DNA of 64,000 nucleotides from Myoxocephalus aenaeus (lineage: Eukaryota > Chordata > Actinopteri > Perciformes > Cottidae). Below, one piece after another: positions 1 through 11,611 of this stretch. Position numbers and translations under genes: made by a program. Numbering within the stretch: position 1 is the stretch's first letter; each line of letters begins with the position of its first letter. Below the pieces are notes generated by a model. It was not told where the DNA came from. It ran no database searches and was given only the letters and a program-made list of their open reading frames with translations. The stretch spans positions 434,001 to 498,000 of the forward strand of contig JBAMJR010000004.1 in the NCBI GenBank assembly GCA_038501785.1, written 5' to 3'.

Positions 1-434
1 GTTTTTAAAGATTTATGTCTTCAGTAGAAACAAATGAGCTTAGTGCGCAGTGCCACAGACGAGGGAGGGAAATCAGAAATTATAGAGAGAGAATTTTACT
101 GTGACACACCTACAAAGTTTTACTTTGGACATTTCGTGGGATTTGTAGAATATTCTCAACCTTAGCCGTTAACGTTATTATACTCTTACACTTGCTCATT
201 CATGGTTATACTGTATTAAAAACACAAAATGGCTACTTAATGTGAAATTATTTTAAGTAACTTTACAATTCACTTTATTTCTATTTATAGACAACATGAT
301 TTGTTCTAGAAAGATCATATAACATTTCATTTCTAATTTTATTTGGATTTATGGATCAACTGGCTAATAACAAATATCTTCATATATCTGCTATCTTATT
401 GTTTATACCTTGTGTTTTCCATGGCTCCATACAG
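1..434 (+). other. CFAP43 intron sequence at left edge
   Basis: No exon can be supported here. An open stretch around 37-161 is followed by a possible GT donor. It has no convincing acceptor in a compatible frame: the only good acceptor, ending at 24, puts a stop codon first. The segment is best read as intron between an upstream CFAP43 exon outside the window and the exon starting at 435. Confidence 0.5.
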
Positions 435-3400
435 AATTAAAGGCGGGAATGCTGGTAAGGTGAATGAAGCTGCTAAGTACAGTCAGTCTATGAATCATTT
501 CTTGAAGAACATATTCAATACTGAGAATCCCGTCCTCATTGATTTGCCGGAGTGGGGCCAAGGGTCTGCTGCTGGCACAGTAAAACCAGAGGAAAGTGAG
601 GTAAATTATATTATATTATATCTGACTATGATGATGTTTGTTGCCTTTGAAACTCCAAACAGTAGACTGCAATTGCAGAATATACACTCTTCATGAAGAG
701 TATGTCGTTCAGTTATACTGATAGCTTTTTTTTCTCCAAAAATGTAGTATTCCCTCACTGTTATAAATGTGTTGGGAAAAAAATTAGAAACACCTCTCAG
801 TACAACACAACACAAACTACAACCTATGAAATGGAATCAATGCCTCTCTAAAACAGTTTCAACAAGTACATCGTGTTCCAGACCTTTCTAGGCAGCAGAT
901 TATGTTGGAGTTGGAGGTGATAAAAGTGTGAGGCATACCAGTAAATTTAAAGACTATAATCTTACATGTGAATTGTTTGTGGGAAAACAGTTTTTTCAGC
1001 GATAAAACAGCTCAGCACTTTGTAGTCTTAATGAAAGCATCGTGGTATAAATCTGGTATGAAGATTACATAGATCGATAGATATGAAGTGTAATTATTTT
1101 TCACACGCAAAACCCTCGTTCATTAACTAGATTAAAGGTTTGAAATGTGCAAAAGCGAATGTATTTATCTGTATCATTGCGTTATTTGTATGCGTGTTAA
1201 CACTCTGTAGGTCAGTGGTGGAGCAGGTACTGTGGATGTGACAGAGCAGGATGAGAGTTATGGCACCCTGCTGTCTGCACCACCTTCCCTCCCCACCTGG
1301 CTGGAAAGCAGGCGAGAGGCGGTCAGTGATTTATCATGCCGTCATATTTGTGGTTGTGGCATAAAATGTTGATAATGTTAAAGTACTTCACTGATGTAGG
1401 TGAAGGATTTTGAAAGATTCCATTGCACCGCTTTGTGACATTTAGCTGTATTACTTTTGTCCCAGTTTCTCTGTGTTAAGCGAGTTAGGAATCAACCAAT
1501 TAGCAAGTGGTATGGAGCTGTAAAGCAGATAAGCATTTGTAAACAAATGTGCAGCACTTTGTCACCTGATAAAGCTTTTTCATAACAGTAAGTTGATACT
1601 GAAGGTGTGGCGGGCTTCGAATTGAGTTTTACACCTTATTGACATTCACACATGGGAAACGGGTAGAGGCCATTTCAAGCCTGCTGTTATGCTCCAACGT
1701 GCTCTCTAATCTGACTCGCGTGTTCGGGGCAATATAAGTAATATATTTTTCCCCTTGTTGTAAAATGTATTATAATTAACATGCTGTTTGTTTGCAGGTT
1801 TACTTACTGTAGGAACATGGGGATGTGTTGTGAGTCTCGCCAAGTTGACATAAGTGTACACACTTTAATACTAGCTCATTCAAAAAAATATCTCATTTGT
1901 TTTCAATCTGCATATTTTGAACAGATAATAAAAGAAGACAATGAGCAATATTCTGAGACAAAGAAAAACCTGAGGAAAACCATCAAAGAGTTCCGTGACA
2001 ATGTAAGTGAGTTGCATTACATATTTGTTTATTTAAATTGTCACCTAAGAGGAAACTCATAGGTTCTTGATCAGGAAACCTGCCATGCCAAACAGTACAC
2101 AACATTTCACAGTCCATGTTAGCATGACTACTATACAATTAGACATGTTTGATAAGTGCTTTTGAATTCAATAAAAAACATCCCTGTAATTACACGCCGC
2201 AGCTCACTACCAGGTCAACACAGTAAATGAAAGAAGTGAAACAAAAACATCCCAAAGCTAAAGCAATTATAAGCATGATGTATGTGGAATTCTGTTAATA
2301 ATCACGTGAATGAATAAATACTGAACTAATGAATAATACATACAAAATATGTATAATGTCTCAAGAAAATTTGACCTATTTTGAACGATTTACCATTTTC
2401 ATTTTCATTTTCATTTTCATTTTAATTGTTTTCTAGGACATACAAATACTGTATGCTTTATGCAACAAACAAGTTATATTTGTAGTAATGTATTAACAGT
2501 CCAGTACTTATATTAAATATAGTTGCACAATTACAAAACAATTCACTGACGAATGTTTCAATGTTCACTAAATGTTTGTCTAAAAAACAAAATGATGACT
2601 AAACCATTTATTCCGTATTGCAGATCCAGGAGATGATGCGCGAAAATGAGAACCTCCCAGATATTGAGTGTCTGGAACAACAAGAGTTCAACCTGGACGT
2701 TCAGGAGCAGAAGAGACTGGAGGCCATGGTGGAGCAGGAAGTTACGCGGGTAATGCACACACACAAACATGAACTCAATGACAATAATGATCTGAAGTGA
2801 TTCTTACTGCAGTCACATTGTAGGTGAGAAATGAAGTCGAATGGGAGATTACAGCAAAACGTTACCTCAGTGATGTCCTCAGAAGAGAATGCTGGGATTC
2901 CATGAAGGTCAAAGGCAAGGCCATTAAGGTAAGATGGCGTAGGAACAAGCACAGAGAAGTGTTGCATTTCTTCATTTTCACATAATTGTATGATCTGTAC
3001 TAAGAAATCTAAATCACTTCTGCCTGTCTACCACAGGCCTTTCACTCAGAACAACAGGTGAAGAACTACCCTCTGAAAGAACGAACAGACAAAGAGGTGG
3101 AGGACCTTCACAGGGTTCAGAACATCAGGAAAATTGAAAAAGCTGCCTGCACCGTAAGCTTAACTGGTCCACAGGCCGGAGCATTCTGTGGTTTAGATTC
3201 TTGTTAACGTAGCGTCGTATTAAGAAGCACGCGTGATGAGTTAAAATGGATTAGATTATATGTTTACTGTTTATAATGTGAAACAGAAAGGCAGCGTGCA
3301 ATCATTTTCTAAAAGCTGTGATAGTGAAACCTCCTCAGTATGCAGGTATTTCACTCTATGGAAATCAATTTTATGGAAAAACCATTCAAGTCAAAACAGT

Positions 3401-6400
3401 TTTACATCTGGAAAATAATTTGATGCTTTGAATCACAGTCCTACGTCTGACCTTTCACTGTTACAACTTTTTTAAATGCTTGAATATGTGCCAGTCCGCC
3501 AGTGCTGAAACTCTTCCAGATTTATGGCTATGTGTCTCAGATATAGTTGTGAGGATAGCTTCCTTCACTGCAATATTCTTGAGATAAAGTTTATAATCTT
3601 GTAGCCACAGATTCTGTCCTCAATATTTCTGTCAGCCCTCTCACTCAAAGTGTTTGTCCCCAACTTTCAACTGCAGCAGAGCTGGGTAAAGAAAGGTTCC
3701 AACACAAGTGTGAAGGAGGAAGAGCAGGAGGAGGAAGGCCACGTCGCAGAGAGTGCTGCTGTAACGGGAAGTTGCTCCGCTCAGTTAGGATGTTCAAATC
3801 CTTACATTTACGACCAGTTCCGTCTGCAAACCACAGAACAGAGAATCAATCAGATAATTCTGCTACAGGTGGGAACTTAGCCAAAGTGTGATAATAATAC
3901 CTTTTATATTGTAACATACTTTTCCAAAACACACACAAAATAATAAAAGTAGAAAGTGAATTAAAGAGCACACATATATAAGTGGTTTATAAAAACTGAC
4001 CAACTCATGAGTCATATGTTATTATCATCATGATCAAAATAACAATTTATTTTTTCTTTGCTGAATTTCACAACTCCGAATGCAGGATGTGATTTATCGC
4101 ATCAAGACAGCTTTCAACACTGACTTTGAGGCTGTGTACAAGCAAAAGGTGCAGGAGCTGAACCGTCTGAAGGACAGGAACAGACACATCAGGGAGATCA
4201 TGCTGGAGCTGGGCGTGAAGGAGACGCTGTGGGAGCCCGGCCTGAGCACCAGCGAGCAGCCGGAGAGGCTGCTCACGGTGGACGACTCCGAGGTTACCGA
4301 CCTCCTCGAGATCCAAACAGTTCACACAATGTTCAACAAACAAATAGTGCATGTTGAGCCACTTTGTGGTTTGTTTGTTTTTCCTATACTGAAAAGTGAA
4401 ATAGTATTGTGTGGTCCTCATCATATGAGATGCTTTTTCACAGAGAGATATGCGCCTTTGTCCCACTACAGATAAAAGCAGAAAAGTACCTCACCCCAGA
4501 ACAGAAGGAGGAGGAGGAGAGGAAGAAGTTGGAAGAGCAAAGACGTTTGGCTGCCAAAGTATGCAGCCATAATAAATGTGTTTTTAAACACAACATAAAC
4601 TCTTGTTTGTCGGCTATTTACACATTCTTTAAATACTATACGCCCATGTTTGGAAAGTGCTTCTATCATTATTATCGAGAACAGTAAGAGTACATTTAAC
4701 AGTGCTTTACTTTTATTGAAAAATAAATTAAATATATGAATATTATATTTCTATGTGAAAGCCATAAATAATTCCTTCATATTGATTGCTCTTCCTATTG
4801 CAGGGGAATAATGTCAGCGACAGGGCTCTTGATGACATGATGGATGGAGTGCTTCAAGTGAAAAAAGAGGACATCTTGAAAATGGTGGGTCAAAATATTC
4901 AAATTGTTTTTTAAGCATTCATAATGTAGCTCAGTTATATTATTTCATATAAAATAATAAACAAATTATAAAACATTTTCCTTTGAGTATCTAGTCAATT
5001 GGCAGATAATAATAATCAATTCATTGTTTTTGGTCAATTTAGCAAGAATTGCAAACATTCTCTGGTTTCAAATTCTTTACTCGGACAATTTTATGTTTTT
5101 GATTTCTTTGTCATACATGACATACACATTGGACTATAAGATTATACAACTATTGGTTTTATTGCTGCAAAAACAATACATTTCCTCATCATGGGCTCTT
5201 GCCAACTATAATGGGCATTTTATTTTGCAGTTTTCTGACATTTGATAGAATACACAATTAATCTATGAATTTATAAAGCTTTTTGTTAGTAGCTACCCTA
5301 ATTTAAAGTGAGTTTCTTACATTTGTATTTCATTATTAGATGATTATTTATTTCATGAAATAAATCACAGCGTGAACAGAAAACATGTTTTGACTGTGCG
5401 GGAGAGGAGGAGTAGAAGAAAGCTCCAACCTCAGTCATTTCTTATGACACACACTAAACACTACAGCTCATTGTCTCCATGAATGAAATCAAAGTACTTA
5501 AGTATTCTCGCCCTTTAGGCAAATTATGTTTTAGGCCTCTTTTTTTTTACATGAATATCTTTTTAGGCATTGTCAGTTGGATTAGACGAATCAGCATGAA
5601 GTGTACATAGTTTCTATTCAATTAACTCCACAGGAAATACCTCCGCCTGAGTTTGTTTTGACCAAACCTGGCATCCAGCGGAGCGAGGAGGAGAAAAAAA
5701 TCTACAAAGAGTATGAAAAGAAAGCCAACGACCTCAGTGAGGAGAAGGAGAAATACAAAAAGGTATTGCAGTAGAAACATTCACAATTCTGTTTTTCTAT
5801 GACCATAAATATGATAAACAGGTGAAATTGCAAATCACCTGTAAACTCTGTAATTGCAGTCAATGGAAACTGAAATGAAAAAACAACAGGAATCCACCAG
5901 GGATGCAACCGAAAGGTTTGATGAAACTTTGACAGCGCTGTTTGAGAAGAAAGTGAAATGTGAAATGGCTATTTATCAGGTGAGCCTATGCAGTACATGT
6001 ATGTGACACGTGTACTCATAACACGGAAGCATGAAGTCAATCTGAATCACATGACTTCGTTTTGTCTTGTTTTTCTCAGTCCTCACAGTATGAAGAGCCC
6101 TCTGTTCTTCTTGTGGTTCCCTCCTTAAGATAATTATGATATATGATATGTGGCATCTTAAAAAAATCCTGCTTAATGTGTTTTTTGATGTGTTTTACAG
6201 GAAGAGCTCAAGATTACTTATCTTGTACATTCAGTCCTCGTAGAAGACGAGATGAGAAATCGAGAGCTGGGGTTCAAGCTCAAACTTGAAAAAACTTTGG
6301 CATACAAGGTCAGAAAACTTGTCTACAGTAATGCTGAAGGAATTTATGACTACCAGATTGAGTTTCTGTTATTTGTGAGATACCTGAGTGAATGGCAGGG

Positions 6401-7654
6401 ATGTTCTTCCAAATTCTATTATACTATCTTTCCATCAATCAGGTGTGTTCTGCAAGAGCTAACCTGCGCTGCACGCTCACTTCAAGACTGTCAGTCACTA
6501 TTTCCCGTAATTTCTGCTCTCGTGTTATTGACTTCTATTTTTCTGACAGGAGGAAATTAGGGAGGAGGTCAAGAGACAGGAAGAAGAACTAAAATTGTTT
6601 CACGAGTCCTATGACAGCACTGTAGCTGAGGACAAAGTAAGCCCTGATAAAATACTGAAATATTTCTGTAAGTGATGGTTGCACATACATAATGTAATAC
6701 CCGTCCCAATACCTATCCCAAGGTTCTTGACAAAGAATTCAGGAAGGAGTTCTGTGACGTGCGAAGCCATGTGGTTGATCAGCTTTATAAGTTATTTAAG
6801 TGTAGACCCAGGTTTGTAATACTTGCTCACCTTGATATCCACATTGTACGTTGTAAATTAGCTGCTCAGTTGCTGCACACTGTCTTTCATGCCTCAGGGT
6901 TCAAAAGATGAGGACCCAGCTCGACAACAGCTCCAACCTGTTGAAAGAGCAGCGTCTGTGCGGTTCTCTGGCTCCCGATGCACTCGTCAAAATGCTGAAG
7001 GCTATGGAGGAGCTGGACGCTCCGGAGAATACACCAGAAGGCGCGAGCCCACAAATCTGGGAGAAGTTTTGTCTTGTCCGCAGAGCAAAAGTAGAGAGTG
7101 AGCAAAAGGTAATTTAAGGACATAGACAGGTTGAAGATAGGAAACACAGACGAGCGTTTCTAGTACACTAAACATACTGGGGTTGTTCACACTACAAACA
7201 CGCAATTAGTGTAACATTTCAGTCTTTTTTTTTTTTTTCAACAACTGAAATTGTTTTAATTGTACTTACAAATTGATCTTATCAATATCATGTTTAGGAA
7301 ACTCCCCTACTGTGTGTCTTGTGTGAAACTGTCCTCTCATTGTTTGACACGTCCTTTCCAGGTAAAAGTTAAAGCTTTGACTTTTGCTGAGATGAACGCG
7401 TTCCTTCAGAAGAGGAAAGACGAGGATAGCGCCGCTCAACAGGAAATTAAAAATCTCTTTGACGGACTTGAAAGGTATGACCTTAGATATGAAGAAGATA
7501 TGTTGATCACTTCTGATTATAAGAAGTTGTGAATGAAAATATGAAACATTTTGATTCATCCCTCATTAGGGAAGACCTGAGAGAGTGGTATTAAGCCAGA
7601 AGTCTTACATTTGAGAATGTGTCTTATTCTCTGTAACCTGTAACAATAGTATAT

Positions 7655-7727
<73 letters not shown>

Positions 7728-9973
7728 AATATGATTTGTTCTATGTCTCTTTGGAAAAATGATCCTCTGGTACTTTTTGTCGTCCTGCTCCCTTCTAGTC
7801 TGCATAAGGAGAAGAACCGTTTCCTGATGGACATCATGGTCCAGGTCCTGCTCAAACAGGGCCAGGTGGAGGTGTTTACCACAGACCTGACTGCTGACTA
7901 CACTGACTCTGTACTTTCCGACAGGAGTGAGGTGGAGAACCTCAACACAACCATCAGGGTCAGCCTCTACCACCAGACACACTGACACTCTTATTGCAAA
8001 ACAAGGATATGCAATGTATACTCTTACGATAGATCTATATGCACACAAATACACAAAAGGGTCATAAATGCATATATGCTTTGTACTTAATTACAATACG
8101 CAAATACAACACTAACAAGGTATTTTCTGTTTGATAAAAGCTGCCAAAATGAGCCAAATTCAGGTGTTGGTCCGATACATTGGTTATAAATGTGATTGAT
8201 TATTATCTATATGCTCAGACACTGGGAGAGCAGAAGATAGCCTCCATGGTGAAGTGCAAAGACTTCCGTAAGGGCATCACCCAGCTGCTGTGGGAGCACA
8301 AGGTGATGGGGATGCGGATAGAGAACCTCAAGACCAAGGCGAGGGACATCCAGATGTTACGACTCTCTGAGGAGCAACAGGATGTGAGTGTAATCAGGAT
8401 GCTGAAATATTGTGATACAGTACTCTTTGTTTAGCTTTTCTCAAGGACCGGGATATCTTTTATTCTCATTCAAATACTGTCTTTTCCTCAATAAAAAAAC
8501 ACGCGCTAAATAGCACTTCATGAGGAGTAATGCTACTGGATCGTGGATAGATTTGACACTGCACATAATTCATGGTAATTATAGGTCAGACGTTTTCAAC
8601 AAGTTCAACATCTGCATTTCTGGCGACACTTTATAACCCTGTTAGCATTTCTGGCCAAACCTCAGTCGTTGATATCAAGGCAGGTATGTTGGTTTTGGCA
8701 GCATCAGATGTTATCTGAGCAGAAAATTGTTCCCATCCCCGAGTACAGATGGATGGTGTTTTGTCGACATAGACGCACCGTATTGAAGTTCCCCACCCTG
8801 TTTTTTTAAACCCAAAAGGTGGAGACAGGTTTAATATACTACCTTTCGTGTTTGTGCAATAAATACAAATTCTCAGAAAACTGCTTCACTTCAATCTAAG
8901 GAGTTAGCAGGCGGTTTAATCAAAAACAGACAACACAAGCTGACAGAAAGACACTTTGTTCCCCATTACAATTAACCTGTTCATACACATTATAAAACAC
9001 AAGTTGTTTCATGAGTTTGTGATATAACAAAATAATAGACAGGTGGTGATTGAGCAATGAAAAAAATTCATAAAGATCAAATGAGTCATCATCATCTTTT
9101 TTTTTATAAACGAGCCGATGAACATATCGCAAAACATGTTTCCCGGCCTGAATGCCAGTTTCCTCTGGCAAAAGTTTCAGGTAGCTCCTCTGTAGCGTGG
9201 TGTGCTGCTTCCTGTCATTGTTTAGGCCCCTGAAACCATGAGAGGAAAATACTTTGAATATAATCAAATCCATCCTGAAGGAGCCATAAGGTTTTATGAT
9301 AAACCCCTGTTGTCAAAAGATTTAGAGTACACATTGTATTGAAAATCCCGACGCTGCCGTTTTTGCTTTTATAGTCACTTTATTCGGTTATTCTCTTTTC
9401 TTTCCAGTACCTCAACAAGACAGATCGACACAAGCGTGTATCCAAGCAAGTTTCCATTCTGGAGAAAACTATAGCTTTTCAGGAAAAGGTAACAATTTGA
9501 TCTCATCAATCCGCTCTGTGCCGTGTTAAATTAATAAACATATTATGTTCTCCTTTTAGACTCATCAACAAAGTGTGGCGCAGCGCATAAAAAAGATTGA
9601 ACAGCTAAACAAACAGGCAGCAGCGAAGGCTGCGAAGAGCGCAACGATAGAACAGCAGCTGCCTAATATGCAGGTGACCGTGGCAGAGAGGACTCACGTC
9701 TATGAAGCAATAGGTAATACAACAAGAATTTCAGCTCATTGCAAAGAGAGATCTTAGGGTCTCTTCTGACTGCTAATGTGACCCGTTTGGTGTTTAGCTT
9801 CAGGGGAAAATCAGGCAGCTAAAACAGAGGAGCGCTACCAGGAAATCCTCATGAGGAAGAACTTGGAGGACCTGGCCAGAGCGCAGGTGGATGAAATGGC
9901 TTTCCTCTGGGCCGAAGTTGAGCGTCTGAGGATGAGGAACTACCCTTCCCTGGATCAGCTGAAACACAACTGA
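435..9973 (+). CDS. cfap43: CFAP43 (cilia- and flagella-associated protein 43), 3' part, 22 exons
   Basis: Exons: 435-600, 1211-1321, 1925-2002, 2624-2749, 2824-2928, 3037-3153, 3677-3868, 4086-4292, 4472-4558, 4804-4884, 5634-5762, 5860-5979, 6201-6308, 6550-6636, 6723-6811, 6898-7108, 7362-7474, 7799-7958, 8219-8383, 9408-9488, 9560-9713, 9798-9973 (TGA). About 953 residues are encoded; the human protein has about 1,665, so the N-terminal WD40 part lies left of the window. What is visible is Glu/Lys/Arg/Gln-rich coiled coil with family-like blocks such as LTVDDSE, EKYLTPEQK and VKKEDIL. Phase is continuous through all junctions; most exons are phase 0. The exon ending at 4292 could instead end at 4319, and exon 6723 uses an AAG acceptor. 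Family knowledge: axonemal/tether-complex protein needed for sperm flagella and motile cilia; human mutations cause multiple flagellar abnormalities. Synteny with SFR1 supports the name. Confidence 0.9.
7659..7724. repeat. (TA)n microsatellite in CFAP43 intron
   Basis: About 33 uninterrupted TA units lie between exons 7362-7474 and 7799-7958. It creates long spurious Tyr-Ile reading frames on both strands. Confidence 0.95.
8384..9407 (+). other. Largest CFAP43 intron in the window, no gene seen
   Basis: A 1,024-bp intron bounded by a GT donor (GAT/gtgagt) and an AG acceptor (tttccag). A 117-codon reading frame on the minus strand (8920-9273) has no recognisable homology and no conserved context, so it is not called. 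No transposon was recognised. Confidence 0.6.
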
Positions 9974-10080
9974 GCGAGGCCTTCTCTTCAACAGATAACA
10001 CTTATTTACACTCCTCTTACCAAGTAAACTTAACATTGTATTTACAATTTAGCTGTGAATCAGAATGGCATAGCAGCATA

Positions 10081-10086
10081 AATAAA
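10081..10086 (+). terminator. CFAP43 poly(A) signal
   Basis: AATAAA lies 108 nt downstream of the CFAP43 stop codon and before the SFR1 stop codon on the other strand. The two mature transcripts therefore probably end within, or overlap across, this short gap. Confidence 0.6.
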
Positions 10087-10134
10087 AGCAGTGAACTCAG
10101 GATATTTGTCATGTGATTTTTTTTAAAAGCATTT

Positions 10135-11031
10135 TTAGGCAGTGAAGTCCTCCTCTGTGCGGTCAAAGTGCAGAATGCCGTCATCCAGACCAAAGAGGTC
10201 AATGAGCTCCGACAGGCCGGCCTTTCGTCCTTCAACGGGGACGTCCGACTGGAGCTCACGCAGCGCAGCCTGAGCACAACTCCTCCACTTGTCAATCAAG
10301 GTGTGGAGCTGTGTTAAATCATTCTAGGAAGGGGAAACAGGGAATGTGTCATATAAAACAACAAAGCAAAACAAATCAAAACTTTCATGTTAGGAGCAAC
10401 CCAGAAAGGTAGCTGGTACCTTGCTCCTGTACATTTTAACCATCTTGAGCCTGCGCAGAGTCTCCATCTTGTCTTTAACCTCCTTCTTCAGTCGGTCTCG
10501 TTGTTGTGTAAAGCCTTTGGGAGGAGGAGGAGGATGTGTCGTTTCAGGAATGGGTCCAGGAAACCTTTCACTCCCTGACTTCTCTTCATTTCTGTTGGCA
10601 TCGACATTGCGCACGATCAGTGGAGGGTTATTAACCGTCTCCCGGGAATCTGCAGAAACTTGTTGGCCATTCCCCTCCTCCTCCTCCTTCTCATCAACAC
10701 AAAGGCGTTTGGCCACAGAGAAGGGCGAGGTGAAGGAGCGCCTCGATCTCTTCAGCCTCTCCTTCAGTGAGGAGCTCAGCTTTTGGTGATGCTGCGGAGA
10801 TGTCAGTGAATGAATGAATGAATGAATGAATGACACAGTGAGATAACAGCAGATGTTAGATTGTGTGTTTCATCACTTTAAATTCAGTACAACGTGTATC
10901 GAGACAGCTCACATGAACGTTGCCCTTCCACCTACCTTTTCCTCTTTGTATTCACAGGGGCTCGACTCCGCTGAACTCAGAGGTGAATAATACACACATT
11001 TAGATTTGTCTGCTTTGGGAGTGACCTCCAT
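10135..11031 (-). CDS. sfr1: SFR1 (SWI5-dependent recombination repair protein 1), complete, 3 exons
   Basis: Exons in transcription order: 11031-10936 (ATG, 32 codons), 10791-10420 (124 codons), 10323-10135 (62 codons plus TAA), all phase 0, giving 218 residues against about 245 in human. The N-terminal half is low complexity and basic or acidic (block KLSSSLKERLKRSRRSF), followed by a Pro-rich linker (PPPPPKGF). The C-terminal half is a heptad-like coiled coil (LKKEVKDKMETLRRLKMVKM) and a terminal helix with the family-typical end LIDLFGLDD...FDRTEEDF. Family knowledge: the Mei5/Sfr1 subunit pairs with SWI5 and stimulates RAD51 strand exchange in homologous recombination; it acts in the nucleus. 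Splice sites are canonical (AAG/gtagg, cgcag/C, AAG/gtacc, cctag/A). It is convergent with CFAP43, as in human. Confidence 0.92.
10803..10834. repeat. (GAAT)n microsatellite in SFR1 intron 1
   Basis: About seven copies of the tetranucleotide TGAA/GAAT lie in the short intron between SFR1 exons 1 and 2, starting 12 bp from the exon 2 acceptor. Confidence 0.85.
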
Positions 11032-11289
11032 CGGTGAAACCTGGCCTCATGTGGCTCTTCTGTGGATAACGTACAGTCACGTTAGGGGTGACAGTCACAT
11101 AGCGTCTCGTCAATAAATGTTAAAAACAAAACTAACACGAATACTCAACCAAACGTGTTGTTGGACGCGTTCGCAATAAGTCGAGAGAAACCGAGCGACT
11201 TTTCACAAAACGCCAACTGAGACACAAAACAAGTGAACGCGATGTGAGATCTTCCTGTTTTTCTAATTTTTGCGGGTCAAGAAAACCTC

Positions 11290-11352
11290 CAAAGCCAGCG
11301 ATTGGGCAGAATTTGATGACGCGTTACCGAAAAGGATCTTGGGAACTGTAGT
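11290..11352 (-). promoter_or_regulatory. Candidate SFR1 proximal promoter: CCAAT box and ZNF143/THAP11-type motif
   Basis: On the SFR1 sense strand, 11352-11334 reads ACTACAGTTCCCAAGATCC. This matches the core of the vertebrate ZNF143 (Staf/SBS) consensus, ACTACA followed by TCCCA. A CCAAT box in sense orientation lies at 11305-11301, and a TGACGC element is at about 11317. These sit 270-320 bp upstream of the ATG in a locally CpG-containing segment (11150-11340), as expected for a TATA-less housekeeping or DNA-repair promoter. Binding is inferred, not shown. Confidence 0.6.
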
Positions 11353-11548
11353 TGTTAGGGATTGGATACGTTGGGTCTAGCACAAATTCACAACTTTTAA
11401 ACCCGTATTCCAAATTTGTTTTAAACCTAAAAAAGTTTACATACAAACAATCCTTAAGTGTCTGCTGATGTGTTGGAACAATACTTTTTTTTTTAACTTT
11501 CTTTTTTTTTAAAGAAAAATTCAAACTAGAATAAAAAAATAGAACTTA

Positions 11549-11554
11549 ATAATG

Positions 11555-11609
<55 letters not shown>
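11549..11609. repeat. (AAT)n microsatellite
   Basis: About 20 units of the trinucleotide AAT/TAA in the intergenic region upstream of SFR1. Confidence 0.95.

Positions 11610-11611
<2 letters not shown>

Noticed and set aside
25..161. Possible extra CFAP43 exon near the left edge
   Set aside because: The only good acceptor gives an immediate in-frame stop in the one frame that stays open to a donor; no similarity could be recognised.
7605..8054. 149-codon minus-strand frame with Tyr-Ile repeats
   Set aside because: Produced by the (TA)n microsatellite plus antisense of a CFAP43 exon.
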